Source: Pisolithus tinctorius (lineage: Eukaryota; Basidiomycota; Agaricomycetes; Boletales; Pisolithaceae). From it: DNA of 64,000 bases. Position numbers and translations under genes: made by a program. Where the stretch lies: contig JANFAH010000100.1 of the NCBI GenBank assembly GCA_024663395.1, positions 62,001 to 126,000 of the forward strand, in the 5' to 3' direction. The number at the start of each line of letters is the position of its first letter. Within the stretch, counting starts at the first letter, position 1. The notes beneath the pieces are model-generated. The model was not told where the DNA came from. It did no database searches and saw only the letters and a list, made by a program, of their open reading frames with translations. This document shows positions 22,347-34,427 of this stretch, piece by piece.

Positions 22347-23363
22347 CTACATTTCCCCGCACTCTGAATTGAGATTGTTTAGAGGGACATCTCCCCAATA
22401 TTTCGTTCGATGCAGTTCTCACCTACGATCTTCACAGCCAGTTTGGGTCTGTTGTTTGGTCCCGTGGGCACATTCTCGATTTTACGAAGGGTCAACATTC
22501 CATCAACAACCCTGCCAAAAACAACATGTTTCCCATCCAAAAAATCACATTTGGCTGTCGTAATAAAGAACTAGAATGGGGTCTCAAGTCAGGACTCAGG
22601 ATGTCCCGCAAACGCGGATGCGCACCTGGCAGCCGTTGGAGTTAGGGCCCGAGTTTGCCTACGATAGTTGTTAGTTGTTAAGAAATGAGCATGATACCAC
22701 GAAGGCACCATCGATAACAGCCCTGGTCCCGTGTGTTTCTCCTGGAAATTCTCATCCTGAAAGTAACTAGCATGAAGTCACCGCCAGCGCCAAAGGCATA
22801 CGACTCACGGGGAAATTCTTCCCGTATATTGAAAACGCACCAGTTCCATCGCCATTTATGAAATCACCACCTGTCGCAATAAATACTCGCCTGCTACACC
22901 ATCAAGAAAATTAGATAGCACACCTTGGCACATAAAGTTGGGAACGCTATGCATATAGTCAGTCGGTCAGCAAAAATTTCCCCCAGCGTGGAACGAGCAA
23001 CGTACACCCTGGTCGCGAAACCAGGTCAGTTTATACACAGACCATGGGTATTGGAACTGACCTGTGGAATGTGGCGTTTTTGTACCCCATTGGCCGAGCG
23101 TCCTTCCTATCGATCGCTTGACATTTCAGAGACACTGTTCGTGTGGAATGTAAAGTGAATATAAGTCACCTGTACTCTCCAGTACAGAGTTGCCTGAAAT
23201 TTTCTGCTGTTCTGATGGATGGTGATGCACGACGTACGCAGCGGGTGCTGAATGGGACGTACTTTGGAACAATATCGCTGAAGAGCTCCATCTTGATGCG
23301 CCCCGCGGGCGTTTCTCCGATGTGGATATCCATGAACACGACTGGTCGAGTTGTCGATGACAT
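22347..23363 (-). CDS. PPIH-type cyclophilin (peptidyl-prolyl isomerase)
   Basis: Nine exons: 23363-23263, 23211-23170, 23106-23062, 22946-22924, 22870-22809, 22756-22709, 22658-22626, 22570-22423, 22363-22347; 172 residues. Seen: [93 protein letters not shown] and the ending ECGEM. This pattern matches human PPIH, the cyclophilin of the U4/U6 snRNP. Odd point: at the exon 3/4 junction the usual FHRVIP reads FHSVP. That loses the family's catalytic Arg and one residue, unless the true splice differs. Otherwise the frame is complete. Divergent from the FGGY kinase, with 183 bp between start codons. Confidence 0.9.
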
Positions 23364-23546
23364 TGTTGCAGAGAGTAACTGAAGTCGGACTGCAGATTAG
23401 ATAACAAGACCTTATTTGTTCTAGGCTTGACAGTGAGAGTACTTGGGAATGTGGAGCACCGATGCCGTACAGACTAGTGGCTCTCCATGCCTGATCTGTC
23501 CTTCCGGTTCCTTCCCCCGGATCTACGCTAACTACCACCATCGTCC

Positions 23547-25696
23547 ATGAGTGCAGAGACGGACTTTTACATTGGCGTCGACGTCGGCACGGGCTCTGCG
23601 CGTGCTTGCCTTGTCACATCCAAGGGCTCCATTAGAGCTTCCAACACCCAGGACACCATCACTTGGCGGGATCCCCACGATCATCGTATCTTCGAGCAAT
23701 CGACGACCGATATCTGGTCGAAAATCTGTATTGCCGTCAAGAAAGTTCTTGAAGACTCCAAGGTTGACCCCGCTGCTGTCAAAGGCATCGGGTTTGACGC
23801 GACATGCTCGCTAGCAGTCGCAGATTTTCAGGGTAACCCCGTCACAGTGACCAGGGGGGACGACATTGGCAAGGTCGGGACCAGAAACATTATACTATGG
23901 GCAGACCACAGAGCCGAGGAAGAGGCGGGACTCATCAACTCCACCAAGTCAATCGTCCTCAACTACGTTGGTGGAACCATGAGTGTATGTCCCTCATTCC
24001 CCGTTACTGTCCACACATGTTTCTACACGGCGCATACAGCTCGAGATGGAAGTTCCAAAGATGCTCTGGCTCAAAAAGCACATGGATCCTGCCCTATTCT
24101 CTCGCTGTCAGTTCTTCGATCTTCCGGACTACTTCACGTACAAATGTACCGACAACAACACGCGTTCGTTCTGCTCCACGACGTGCAAGTGCTCCTTCGT
24201 CCCCGATAAGGGATGGCAGGAAGATTTCTTCACGAGTATCGGGCTCGAGGAGTTGGTCGACGGAGGTGAATGGGGACAGATCGGGGGGGCAAAAGGAAGG
24301 ATACAGGCTGCAGGAACGCCAGTTGGCAAGGGGCTCACGCGCAAGGCTGCTGACGAGTTGGGCCTCAAAGAAGGCACTGCCGTCGGGAGCGGTCTCATCG
24401 ATGCGTAAGGCTTGTTCGATGACATCTCTGCGAAGTATGTCTTGTTCATGAATGGCGTTCATAGCTATGCGGGCTGGATGGGTACTGTCGGTGCAAGATA
24501 CATGGAGAACGGCAAGCTGTCCGGCTTCCCCTCTCTCGACGAGTCCCGTCATCGGCTTGCTGCCGTAGCCGGAACAAGTACCTGTCACATCGTCCAGGTG
24601 AGGCGGCTTGGCTTGTTCTTTCGCTTGCCTATATCTCATGCTTCGTAGAGCAAAGATGGGATATTCGTGAAGGGGGTTTGGGGTCCTTACAAGGCAGGGA
24701 AGTTTACTTTCCGAATATATGCGCTGTTCTGATAGTGTTCACAAGGATGCGGCCTTCCCTAACTGGTGGATGAACGAAGGCGGACAATCTTCGACGGGAC
24801 AGTTGATCGATTTTATCATCACCACTCATGCTGCATACCCCGAACTCAAGGAACGTGCGAAACAAGAGAATAAGAATATTCATCAAGGTATGCTCTATTC
24901 ACAGGGAGAACGCAATTAATCCTCCGGCCTGCTTAGTGCTGCTTGATATTCTCAAGAAACTCTCTGCGGATAACCAAGTCGATAGTTTCACCGCACTGAT
25001 GAAGGATGTATATTTCTATCCCGACTTCCATGGTATGCCGGCAGCCTATTTTTCTGCGGATAAAATCTGTATACGTGGTTCCCCGCAGGCAACAGGTCAC
25101 CTATTGCAGACCCTCGAATGCGCGGAGCGATCGTCGGCCTCGAACTCGTACGTTCCATTTCACAGATGACCCATTACCCACCTTGAAGGGGAGGCGTTTC
25201 TAGGACGCATCCATCAACGACCTTGCTCGTAAATACTATCTCACGCTGGAAGCTATCTCCCTTCAAACGAGACACATTGTTTCCTCCCTCAACGCTGCTG
25301 GGCATGACGTCACTTCTATCTACATGTCTGGCGGTCAAGCAAAGAATGCTACCATGATGCAACTTTTTGCAGACACATGTGGTATTCCCGTTGTACTGCC
25401 GATGAACGGCGGGGAGGCTGTAGTTCTAGGCGCTGCGATGTTGGCAAGAATAGCGAGTGACGGTATTATACAGGCAGAAGACATGTGGCGGGTAATGGTG
25501 AGTCTGAAGAATTGACATTGTTACGGTTATTGGTAACCTGTCCTTGCAGGTTGAGATGACACCACCAGGAACATTAGTCGCACCTTCCGCTTCCCCCAAA
25601 GACAAGAAGATCCTTGACGCCAAGTATAAAATTTTCTTGGAAATGATCGACATTCAAAAGAGGTGGAGAAGCCAGTTAGAGGAAGCCACTAGATGA
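23547..25696 (+). CDS. FGGY-family carbohydrate kinase
   Basis: Nine exons: 23547-23984, 24040-24404, 24465-24597, 24649-24693, 24746-24887, 24937-25032, 25089-25147, 25204-25497, 25550-25696; 572 residues. Seen: the phosphate-1 motif YIGVDVGTGSARACLV at the N-terminus, GIGFDATCSLAV, NIILWADHRAEEEA, FCSTTCKCSF, VAGTSTCHIV, and near the C-terminus the adenosine-binding block SIYMSGGQAKNATMMQL followed by GGEAVVLGAAMLA. This fits the FGGY/YDR109C branch, whose human member phosphorylates D-ribulose. The exact sugar is an inference. The intron after 24693 has a GC donor (AAG|GCAGGG). Convergent with the SWD1-like gene, stops about 100 bp apart. Confidence 0.92.
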
Positions 25697-25799
25697 AGGG
25701 TGGGAATGCGGTGCAGATAGATAGAAATACCTCTTTAGACTACTTGAGAATAGTAGGGTGACAATAGACGTGAGAGTTCCTTGCAATAACAGCACATAT

Positions 25800-27871
25800 T
25801 TAGTACACCTCCTCGCCCTCTACTGTGATGATTTTCATTCTCCAGTCCTCGCGATCGAGCTCTCCCTCTTCATCTGCCCACTCGAGGTCCACATCCCCAG
25901 GCGTGACATCATTCAAGGGAGCCATAGAAGTGCCGTCCTCGATTCCCCCTACGATGTCTACGTCCTCGTCCTCTTGCAACTTCTTGCGCAGCGCTAACTC
26001 AGCCTCATCCTCCTACGAGTTCCGCTCAGCAAACATTATTTTCGGCATTGACCGCACCAAGTAGCTCACCAAATCGAACTCGCTCTCTCCCTCCTCATAC
26101 CAAACATTTTCGTCTGCTTCTTCGAACCCACCAGCGAAAGCGCCCCACCGCTCCGGCGAAGGACAATGCCAGATTAGAATGTTGCCATCTTTAGTAGTTG
26201 AAGCGAGGCGTGGTCCGTGTGGGTGCCACTTTTGAGGGGCATCAATGGAAAAGTCAGCTTTCTTGCCAGTGTAGCAAAATGAGGAGTAAGGGAAAACATA
26301 CATGCACGTCCAAGAGTGGCTCTCTGCCACCATCCAGGGCACTTGCGAATTGCCCGTCGTTCGAGATGTCCCAGATATAAATTTTGTGTGCCGCCGGATC
26401 CGCCGCACCTGTTCAGATGTCAGTTAGCTACCACCCCAGCCGTGCCTGCTGTCTTGCAAGCTAGTGCGCATCAACATCGCCGAGGGGTCGCACGATTATA
26501 TGGGCCCCAACTTGCAAGAAGACTCACCTCCAGCCAACCACTCCCCATCAGGACTATACGACATCGCATGCCATGCGACTTTCGAAATCGGGTCGTTGAA
26601 CCGATGCGTGGGCTCCAGCTCTGTCTCCACTATCTGGTATTTACTTGATCCGTACGTCGTATTCGGCTCTGGAGGTGGAGGGTAAGTAGGGAGTGTGAAT
26701 TGGCGGATGGTCCTGTCTGACGAGTTGGTGGCAAGCCTCCTACAAAAGCAGCCGGTTGAGTCACAGGAAGGGGTGTCGGACAAATTCAACTCACTCACCT
26801 CCCACCATTCGCAAAGACCAGTCCTTTGATGACTCCCGCACCAACTATGCGATGTCTAGCTACTAACTTTGTCAACGAGAAGGCGGAGTCAGCCATTCGT
26901 GCTGTGCACGTAAGGTGGAAGCACTCGGTCGCCATGCCGCTGTCGCGGCTACGATCCTAGTGAAAGACTTACCGACTTTGTGCGAGTATTGTAAACATCA
27001 ATCGTACCAGCTGAAGTACCAACGAAGACATGCCGACCGGTCGGGTCAAACCGAGCTGTTGTCATTATCGTTCTGCATCAAGGCGTGCAATTGCGAACGC
27101 GGTGAGTCGACATGATTAGTAGAATGATTGGACGGGCCCGATAGGATATGGGTTTCCCATTCAAAGGCAGAGAGCATATTGGATGAACGAGTATATACCA
27201 GCACATTTTTTTTCCATTGACGTACCTTTTCTCATCACCATCGTCCTCTCCGCCCAGCTCGAACCTACCGCGATGAGAGCTGCGCAGATCGACTATGTAT
27301 GGTTCTCCGGTACTCAGCAGAGCAAGAACGATGCGACTACAACAATTCGATACCGGCTGCCAGCTTTAGCTACGCGTAGTCACGCACCTATTTCGAGGAT
27401 GAAAGCTCGCTGCGATGACGGGCGCGTCGAATCGAATGGTAGTATGCCTTTGAGGGGGATCACAGGGTGACGCCAGGTCCCATATTATAATATTCCAGTC
27501 TTTTGACGCTGTGAGCACGTATCGCGAGTTGCGAGACCAACTGTGCGTATCGAGTATGTTTGAGCAAGGAAACGCGCAAGATAACTTTGAGACGAGCGTA
27601 CTCGACAGCTGTGATGCCCTTGACATGTCCTTCGCACCACCTTACAGTAGCTCGCGTGTCGAGGTCCCATATGACTCCCGAACCATCGGGGCGGCCAGCG
27701 GCCAGGAGTTTTCCTGACGGATCAAAGCGGGCAAAGGACGCGCCTGAGACCAGAGACGTTTGGATGGTTGTTGGATGGGTGATGGTGAACGGGTCTGTAC
27801 GAGCGTATCAGACAGAAATCTCACAGTCAGCTTCCAACGCAGGGCGGCGTACTGAAGAGGGTTGCGTTCAT
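25800..27871 (-). CDS. SWD1: COMPASS WD40 subunit Swd1/RbBP5
   Basis: Ten exons: 27871-27853, 27794-27602, 27540-27388, 27336-27226, 27072-26973, 26866-26799, 26739-26528, 26408-26302, 26228-26070, 26012-25800; 444 residues. Seen: N-terminus MNATLFNPFTITHPTTIQTS, then WD repeats such as LAAGRPDGSGVIWDLDTR, DWSRNSRYVLTASKDWNI, RFDPTGRHVFVGTSAGTI, GAGVIKGLVFANGGR, AWHAMSYSPDGEWLAGG and LASTTKDGNILIWHC, and an acidic tail (EDEDVDIVGG, EWADEEGELDRED). This is the order in Swd1/RbBP5, a core subunit of the Set1/COMPASS histone H3K4 methyltransferase. Exon 1 has only 19 coding bases. Its ATG is 52 bp from that of the divergent Tti2-like gene. Confidence 0.94.
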
Positions 27872-27923
27872 GATTGTTTGTGGTCAAGCTTATGTCGCCG
27901 AATTCGAGTGTTAACAAAGACTT
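27872..27923. promoter_or_regulatory. Very short shared spacer between divergent genes
   Basis: Only 52 bases separate the start codons of the SWD1-like gene (27871, minus) and the Tti2-like gene (27924, plus). Transcription starts and leaders must either lie within these bases or overlap the opposite gene. No TATA box is visible. Confidence 0.6.
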
Positions 27924-29831
27924 ATGGCCACAACCCTCGACGATCTGCTCGATGCGCTGGTCGTGCCCCCAGCGTTTGCGCGATATGACAGGATAACGGA
28001 CACAGCTACTTTATCTGACGTGCGGGCATGGAAGTCGAGATTACTGCCAACACTTTCCCAACTGGACGTCTCGTCGTCGTCGTTATCAACAGCTGAACGG
28101 GCAAAACTTGTAAGGGTCCTCGCCCCACTCACCGCCACCGCGCCATGGACCTCTTCGAAATCTCGTACCCTTGCAGCCAGTAAGGAGCCCGTTTCGTTCT
28201 ACTAATCAGTGGTCGCTAACCCCTCCAAACAGCACTCCTCGCAACAATTTCCCCCACTCCCACACTCGTCACATACACGCTTTCGAGCGTGGTCAAACCC
28301 CTCTTTGCTGCGACGCCCCACCCTCGTCTTCATCTCGCAACAGCACGTGTCCTTGCTCGCCCAGCCGATACACAGGATACATACCACCATCAGCCATGGA
28401 AAGATTGTCCCGGCCTGGAGGAGGTCCTCAGATGGTGTATCTTAAACACGCAGGTATGAATGACACTTCCCCTCCCGAAGTACTCCTCACTTTGGTGGTT
28501 TCTAGTCGCCCACTTATGAGCAAATATGGCCCCTTATTCTGCCCCCCACGATGACCTTCCTTGACGATTATGAAGTTCCCTACAAAGTACTTGGCGTACG
28601 CCTTATCTCCGATATGTTAACCTGCGCACCTCCAGAGCTACTCCTACGGACCGGCGTAGATGCACTACTTTTCACCGTGCGTGATGTGTCGTTTGTTCTG
28701 TCACGTTTCATCTCAACCCTTTTTTTTGCTCGTTGCATACGATAATTCGGATCTACCTAGTCTCTTACGAATGCCCTGAATCACCTCCGTGACCCGAGCA
28801 CTCCCGAGTTGATTCGAGCGGTAGTCCCGACAACACTACAGCTTATTGACCTTACTACGCCTTCGCCGTTTCCTAACCCATCTCCTTTCCCACTCTCCAC
28901 GGATGGTACAAAGGGCGCCAGCTCAACGGATTTGAGCCTTTCACTTTCTCCATCCTTACACAAGTCCCTTACTACAAGGTTTAATCGTCTGTCCACCCTA
29001 CTCTCCTCGTCGATTCTGGGGACAGTCATTCTGTACACACCGATAGTTGTCCCATCAGAACCGGCTTCTACTCTGGATCCGTTTTCGGACCCTGAGCACG
29101 TGGCATCGGACTCTGGGTCGGAGCCTTTCACAATTCGGCCTGTACAGGAAGCAAAGCGAAGTACCGATGTTCCACATCCTACTTTGGTGGCAGCTTCCCA
29201 TGTCCTGCCTCCCGTCATATCTGCTCTTGGTGTAGGGGCTGCGAGGTTTTTGAAAGGCATTGTGCCAGTGGTCGTTGGCTGGCTCGCGCTGCCTATCTCT
29301 ACCCCGGCATCTTCACACTCAACTATTATCCCAACACCTGTCGACCCTTCAGAAGGGGAGGAAAAAACTGGCCAAGCACAAGTGAACATCAATGAACCGC
29401 TCGCCTTGCATCTTGCAGCCCTGCACGTTGTGAACGTTCTGATTGATACATGTCCGTCACGAATCGCTCGGTGGTCGACAACCATCACTGATGGTCTGGC
29501 TCGGTGTTGGGTTGGTTGTGTAGATGCCGTGTCTACTGACACTGCACCGGCTCGGCTGGAGGTACTCCGCGGACGCCTGCAGGAGGTTGCAATGGAATTG
29601 GCAACTGCGTGTCCACGTGTAGTCAGGGTAAGTAACCAATCTGAATATCGCCCTCTGATCTTCCTTCCTTACAGCACTTGTCAGAATGAATTCACACAGC
29701 TCCTTGAATTTGATCAGACGCTGTTTGACGGACTAGTAGGAAGTATATGCACAACTCAGTGTGATGATCCCACACTTGGAGTTGTGGCCATGAATAATTC
29801 TGGCAATGCCACCTCGGAAATAGTCTCATGA
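27924..29831 (+). CDS. Tti2-like protein (TELO2-interacting protein 2)
   Basis: Five exons: 27924-28179, 28233-28453, 28506-28676, 28761-29627, 29685-29831; 553 residues. Seen: an all-helical repeat pattern with EQIWPLILPPTMTFLDDYEV, YKVLGVRLISDMLTCAPPEL, LLRTGVDALLFTSLTNAL and the C-terminal EFTQLLEFDQTLFDGLV. These resemble the Tti2 family (PF10521), a partner of Tel2 and Tti1 in the TTT complex that helps fold PIKK kinases (TOR, ATM, ATR). The match rests on remembered family pattern, not a search. The last exon uses the acceptor before 29685; using the nearer CAG (before 29675) would add a stop after four codons. Downstream DNA enters the second CpG-poor island. Confidence 0.75.
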
Positions 29832-31580
29832 AGCAGACACCAACTATGGGGGATTATGGTGGCTGATGATGATGATTCTACAGGTACAGCAGCTGTGGGT
29901 TACATATACGTGCCATGGGAACGGCTTGAGTCTCTAGGCCTTCTGAAGTTCTGGTTTAATGTATTTGCATAGTAAGTGTACTCCAAGACTCGAGGTAACA
30001 AAAATCAATGCATTTCTCAATAGATGCTCCCTAGCTAAATAATGGGATGAGAAAGGGAAAGGCCCACAGGGTGGCTGCAAAGACTGAGAGTGAGAGCACA
30101 AGTGATTTCAAGCTCTACATTAAGGGTGCTCAAGGAAGTGGTAATGAGTGAAATTGAGGGATGAGGGCAATAGGATGAAGAATGGTGAGAAGCAAGAAGG
30201 AACAAAGGGTGGGAGAATGGAAAACTATGTGTATATGTTGGTATGACCAATCAGAGAGTAACTTGAGTCAGGTTCTGAGGTGAGCCCTCTGTCATGCAGT
30301 TCTGAGGGGATGGATCAGTTTGACAAGTCATCTGTTGGCACCATCAGACAAGGAGATTGATGATTGGCATTGTGGCAACAAAGGGGAGGGCTCCAATTAG
30401 CATTGGGAAATTATAGGTAGCCTGAACTCAAATGGATATCAGCATGTTTAGGTGTAGGGAGTTACTCCCTCACATTGTATATACATTTGGTTACCACAGG
30501 TTCAGCCAAACCAGTAGTTCAGACATTTTTGTAGCTGACACTGCAAACATTTCACCATTTTTCATGACAGAGCATGTTGAAAAAGATGGAAAGAAGAGAT
30601 GCAATGTTATTGTAAATATTTCCACACAAGAAATTTAAATTCAATGTTCTATTTTCTCTGCATGGCCTACCTGCAAACATTAATTGATGGTGAATTACCA
30701 TTAATTCATGTTTGTCAGTGGAGAAGGCAAAGAAAATGAAATCACCTTGTTTACAAGGTCACTCCAGCCCAAAAATGAGATGCTTTTTTCGACATTCGCG
30801 CATCTGCCTGTAAATTGACTCTGCACAGCAAAACCCACCGGTCGTGTGATTCTCAGAAGACGTTGCCATCCCACCTTGGACTACACATGCAGAAAAGATT
30901 CGGGCAGGTTACATGGCTGATGATATCTTTCTTCTCTCATGATCTACTGTACCTGCACAACATGCATCAATGCTTGGCTTCCTTGCAAAGGTCACCCACT
31001 GACTGGGTGCATAAGTCAAGGATGGTGACTGATCCCTAGGCAAGATTGCAGAGCTGTTGGAAAGGAGGATGGACATTTGAACTCCGTGAGCGAATGGTTG
31101 CTGCCATCAATGAACAATGGAGGTGGTTTAGGGATGCCTAGTCGTATGGGATGACTATACTGCTGACATCAAGGGTATTGAGCTCCACCTCGCTCCTGAT
31201 GTCATCTCCTCGACCCAACCTGAACAACTACTGCCAATCGATTTATCAATCCACCCAGGAGTTGAATGAGCTAGTGGACTATATAATGACCTATCCACTT
31301 GTCAAGATTCTGCCCTTCATCGCCCTATGGCATTGGGGCTCCTCATCATTCTAGTGTCTGCCTCTCGCTCGGGTGCTTCAACTCTGCTAGAACCGGCAGA
31401 TGCTCTCCTTAGATTCACCACCCTTCTGCCAGATTCGTTGCCCTTATATCACAACATCAGCCTCCCTCTACTTCTCCACTTTTGCTCCATACATTCTATC
31501 ACCGCTGCTGACCATGTGTATTAAAAAACATACATACAATTTCAATTTGACCTATCAACCATGACAAGTTCCTAGCCACA
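29832..31580. other. Decayed, CpG-poor region without a supported gene
   Basis: From about 30000 to 30780 CpG is almost absent; it reappears in patches afterwards. Plus-strand frames between 30815 and 31520 look like broken coding sequence (a segment reading TADIKGIELHLAPDV near 31160) but carry stops and no family motif I know. Likely repeat remnants; no terminal repeats were recognised. Confidence 0.4.
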
Positions 31581-33101
31581 TCAGGAGGTAGAGGTGTTTC
31601 GGTAATACACCTCCTGCAGGTGCTGGTGGATGTAGTCCCCTGCAGCGACAGGTTTGTACCTGGGCAGTCTCTCAGGGGATACACAACTTGGCATGGGCTG
31701 GGTGGGGTCATTGATCTGGGTGCCGTAGCGACAATCAAGGCCAGCTTACCTTGATCTGGACATGGTAATCTGTGCCGAAGAACAAAGGAATGGAATATCA
31801 GTGAACGCCACTCCTGTTGATCGCTCTATGTACAGTCAACCTAAACACGTCGTCTCCCAGGGGAGCATGTGAGACAGGAATCAGCATGTATATTTGGACT
31901 GACACTCACCCGTCCATCGTGCAAGCTGGTCACCGATACTAGTTACAATCAGTTGCATCATTCAAATCTCTTTCAATCCCCCACATGCTTGATGACCAGC
32001 GTTCTGGGGATTGGTGGTGCTACTGTGACGAAGTTTGTTAGGGCATATTCAGGGGTATACGTGAGATTTTTACTCTGTGTGGGCACTGACTCCAACGATA
32101 CCATCGTCTTCGGGACCAGTTTGAGGTGGATAATGGATGGTCCACATGATTGTGGCAGAATTTCTGGTCTGAAACCGTCATTGAGCGAAGATAACTGGAT
32201 GTGTAGGAACAACTGTACCTTGTCATCAAAGTATGTTTCAGGGAGATCCAATGCAATGGCAAATAAGCGGAACAGGACCTTTCTGACATCTACAGCCACA
32301 TGGCTTAATCACAGGACGGAATGAGGGACACTCAAACAGAATGTCAGAATGGACCATACTAGTAATTGAGGCAGGCTTCCCGGAACCCAGCAGGTTCCAG
32401 AGGCCAGACATTTGCACCAGCCATAGCACCATCATTCACTTGTTTTTCATTGTTCTCCTTCAGCATCAATTCTTCCCAACCGATTGTGAAGCCTTCGTGG
32501 AGATCGCCTCTGTTGGCTGGGTTGGTGTTAGAGCCCAACAAAAATTCGTATCCTTTAAAATTCCCAACTGCTTTGTGATAGAGCTTCTCCAGATGAGGCA
32601 AAGATCAGATGATGTGGGGATGGTAGGCTTACCTTCATCTTTGTCTCAAGTGGGAGAGAAAAGTAAACTTTCACAGCTGAAAGGACCTTGTCAATGATCT
32701 CCTGGGGAATACCATGGTTGCTAACTACAAATAGCTCGTTGGAAGATCATAGATGTTAAGACAAGAGGCCTACTGTAGAAGAACCCAACATTCATGCAGG
32801 CATCCCTAATCTGCCGAGCCAACGCAGCCCATTCCCCAGGTGTCGACTTGACTTGATCTGGGTTTTGGGGGGTTATGTATGCGGGGCCGTTTATCCCCTT
32901 GTCCATGCTCAGTGTTTTCTGATTGAGGATGATTCGTGGGTCACTGCTACCTGTGCACTGTGGGCTGGTTGCTGATGCTGTGTAGACAGGTGCTGCTTGG
33001 GCATCAATTCCTTGGCAGTGAGGAGACTGCTTAGGGGTGAGGTGGGCTGCTAGCATGTGCTTGTAACGTATGTGTACTACATCATCTTGGATAGCAGGCA
33101 T
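31581..33101 (-). pseudogene. 2OG-Fe(II) oxygenase (IPNS-like), decayed copy
   Basis: Minus-strand pieces in order: ATG 33101 and QIRDACMNVGFFY (DIOX_N start); NHGIPQEIIDKVLSAVKVYF; GNFKGYEFLLGSNTNPANRG; EGFTIGWEELMLKENNE; VLFRLFAIALDLPETYFDDK; TIHYPPQTGPEDDG with GVSAHTD (iron ligands His and Asp); APPIPRTLVINIGDQLARWT; DDVFRLTVHRAINRSG (second His); IPLFFGTDYHV; and MPSCVSPERLPRYKPVAAGD, with a stop at 31581. Most splice sites are intact, including one GC..AG intron (AA|GCATGT). Two lesions stand out: about 30 codons usually present between HTD and APPI are missing, and an in-frame TGA at 31798-31800 replaces the Arg of the RxS 2-oxoglutarate motif. Substrate unknown. The DNA is CpG-poor. 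Confidence 0.75.
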
Positions 33102-34427
33102 GCTATGGGTACTAGAATCAATTGGTTACTTATCTCTGTCATGTTGCGCATGCCGCGAAGGCAGCGCTCCAGCGTGGTAAACAAGGTGCCTGCCGGCGGC
33201 GCCGGCCATGTTCTAGTATTATTTTTGGATTTTGTCTGTGGAAACATCTGTAATAACATGGTATCTTTTCCTTCAGTTTTTTTTCAACATACCATATTTT
33301 TTTTACATTATATCACTGTATATAAGTAAACAAAAGCCCTTCAAGGTTCAACTGTTACTGAAGTCAGTGAAGAAATGATATGCATTTACACATATGCCCC
33401 AACATCACACTGACACTATGCATGCAACAGCAGAGATTGAATACTGAGCAGTGAGCACACCTTAAATGTGATGAAACCTAAATGGAGTATTGTAAGCTGA
33501 TACTACTATCCCTAGATAAGGAACAATGACAGAGAGCAGAGACAAGGAGGAGCTTTTTGGGGGCAGGGGTCCTTTGGCTTTGTGGACCCAGATGGACTGA
33601 CTTGAGGGGCTGCTTGGGGAGGTTGGGCAGTTCTTAGATATTACTAAATGAAGTGAGGGTCAAGGGTATGATATCATAGTGATGTCACTATGAGACCAGT
33701 GGAGTGGACTGGTCTGGAAGCATACATGCAGAGTCCTCATGGGTGATGTGTATACTAGCAGTCTAGAATCTGCCACATGGTCTTGATAAGATAAAGATTA
33801 GATATGATCAAAAAGGGGCAAATGTACATATTATAACATTACAAATCTATAATAAGTAGTAGATTTCAGATCAAGCCATATTGAGGTTTCAAGTTCAACT
33901 CTGGTTGCTGGTATCTGAATATGATTTGTGTAACTTGTGTGATAGTTGTGATGCCCAAATGAGGTCTGTCTGAACCTGAGGTGATCAAGTGCAGTACTAC
34001 TGAACATGGCAAGTGATTCTCACACATACTAAAACAGTAGAGACAAACAAAACAAAACAAAACCACTCCTCTAATAATAGAATTGATGACAAGAGAAGAT
34101 TTTCCAAATTAGGGAACATTTTCAAACAGTTATATTTAGTTGTAAAATTTGACATTATTTGTGCATATACATCTGCAAACAAGCTGTCACAGGTTACAGA
34201 TTTAAGTCAGCAAATTCATGCTGCTTTCCTTTTTGTTCCCATTCCAACACACCCACTACCTCATACAACAGGTAATGTAAATGTAAATATTTGACATCTG
34301 CATTATTGGTCTAATCCATCAGTTGCCAGCTCTTGCCTTTGACTTGGCTCAGCTTTCACTGATCCACTTGTATATTGTGCAGTGAAACTTGTCATTTCCA
34401 CTGCATCCTGTGAAGAGCAATAAACCC
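33102..34427. other. AT-rich, largely CpG-free intergenic DNA
   Basis: Apart from a CpG-containing patch at about 33140-33210, this 1.3 kb is AT-rich with almost no CpG and no frame I can support. It resembles the sequence at 17162-18794 in composition. Probably old repeat DNA. Confidence 0.45.

Noticed and set aside
30815..31524. Broken plus-strand coding-like stretch
   Set aside because: Stops in all frames, no recognised domain, no terminal repeats; not enough to name a mobile element.
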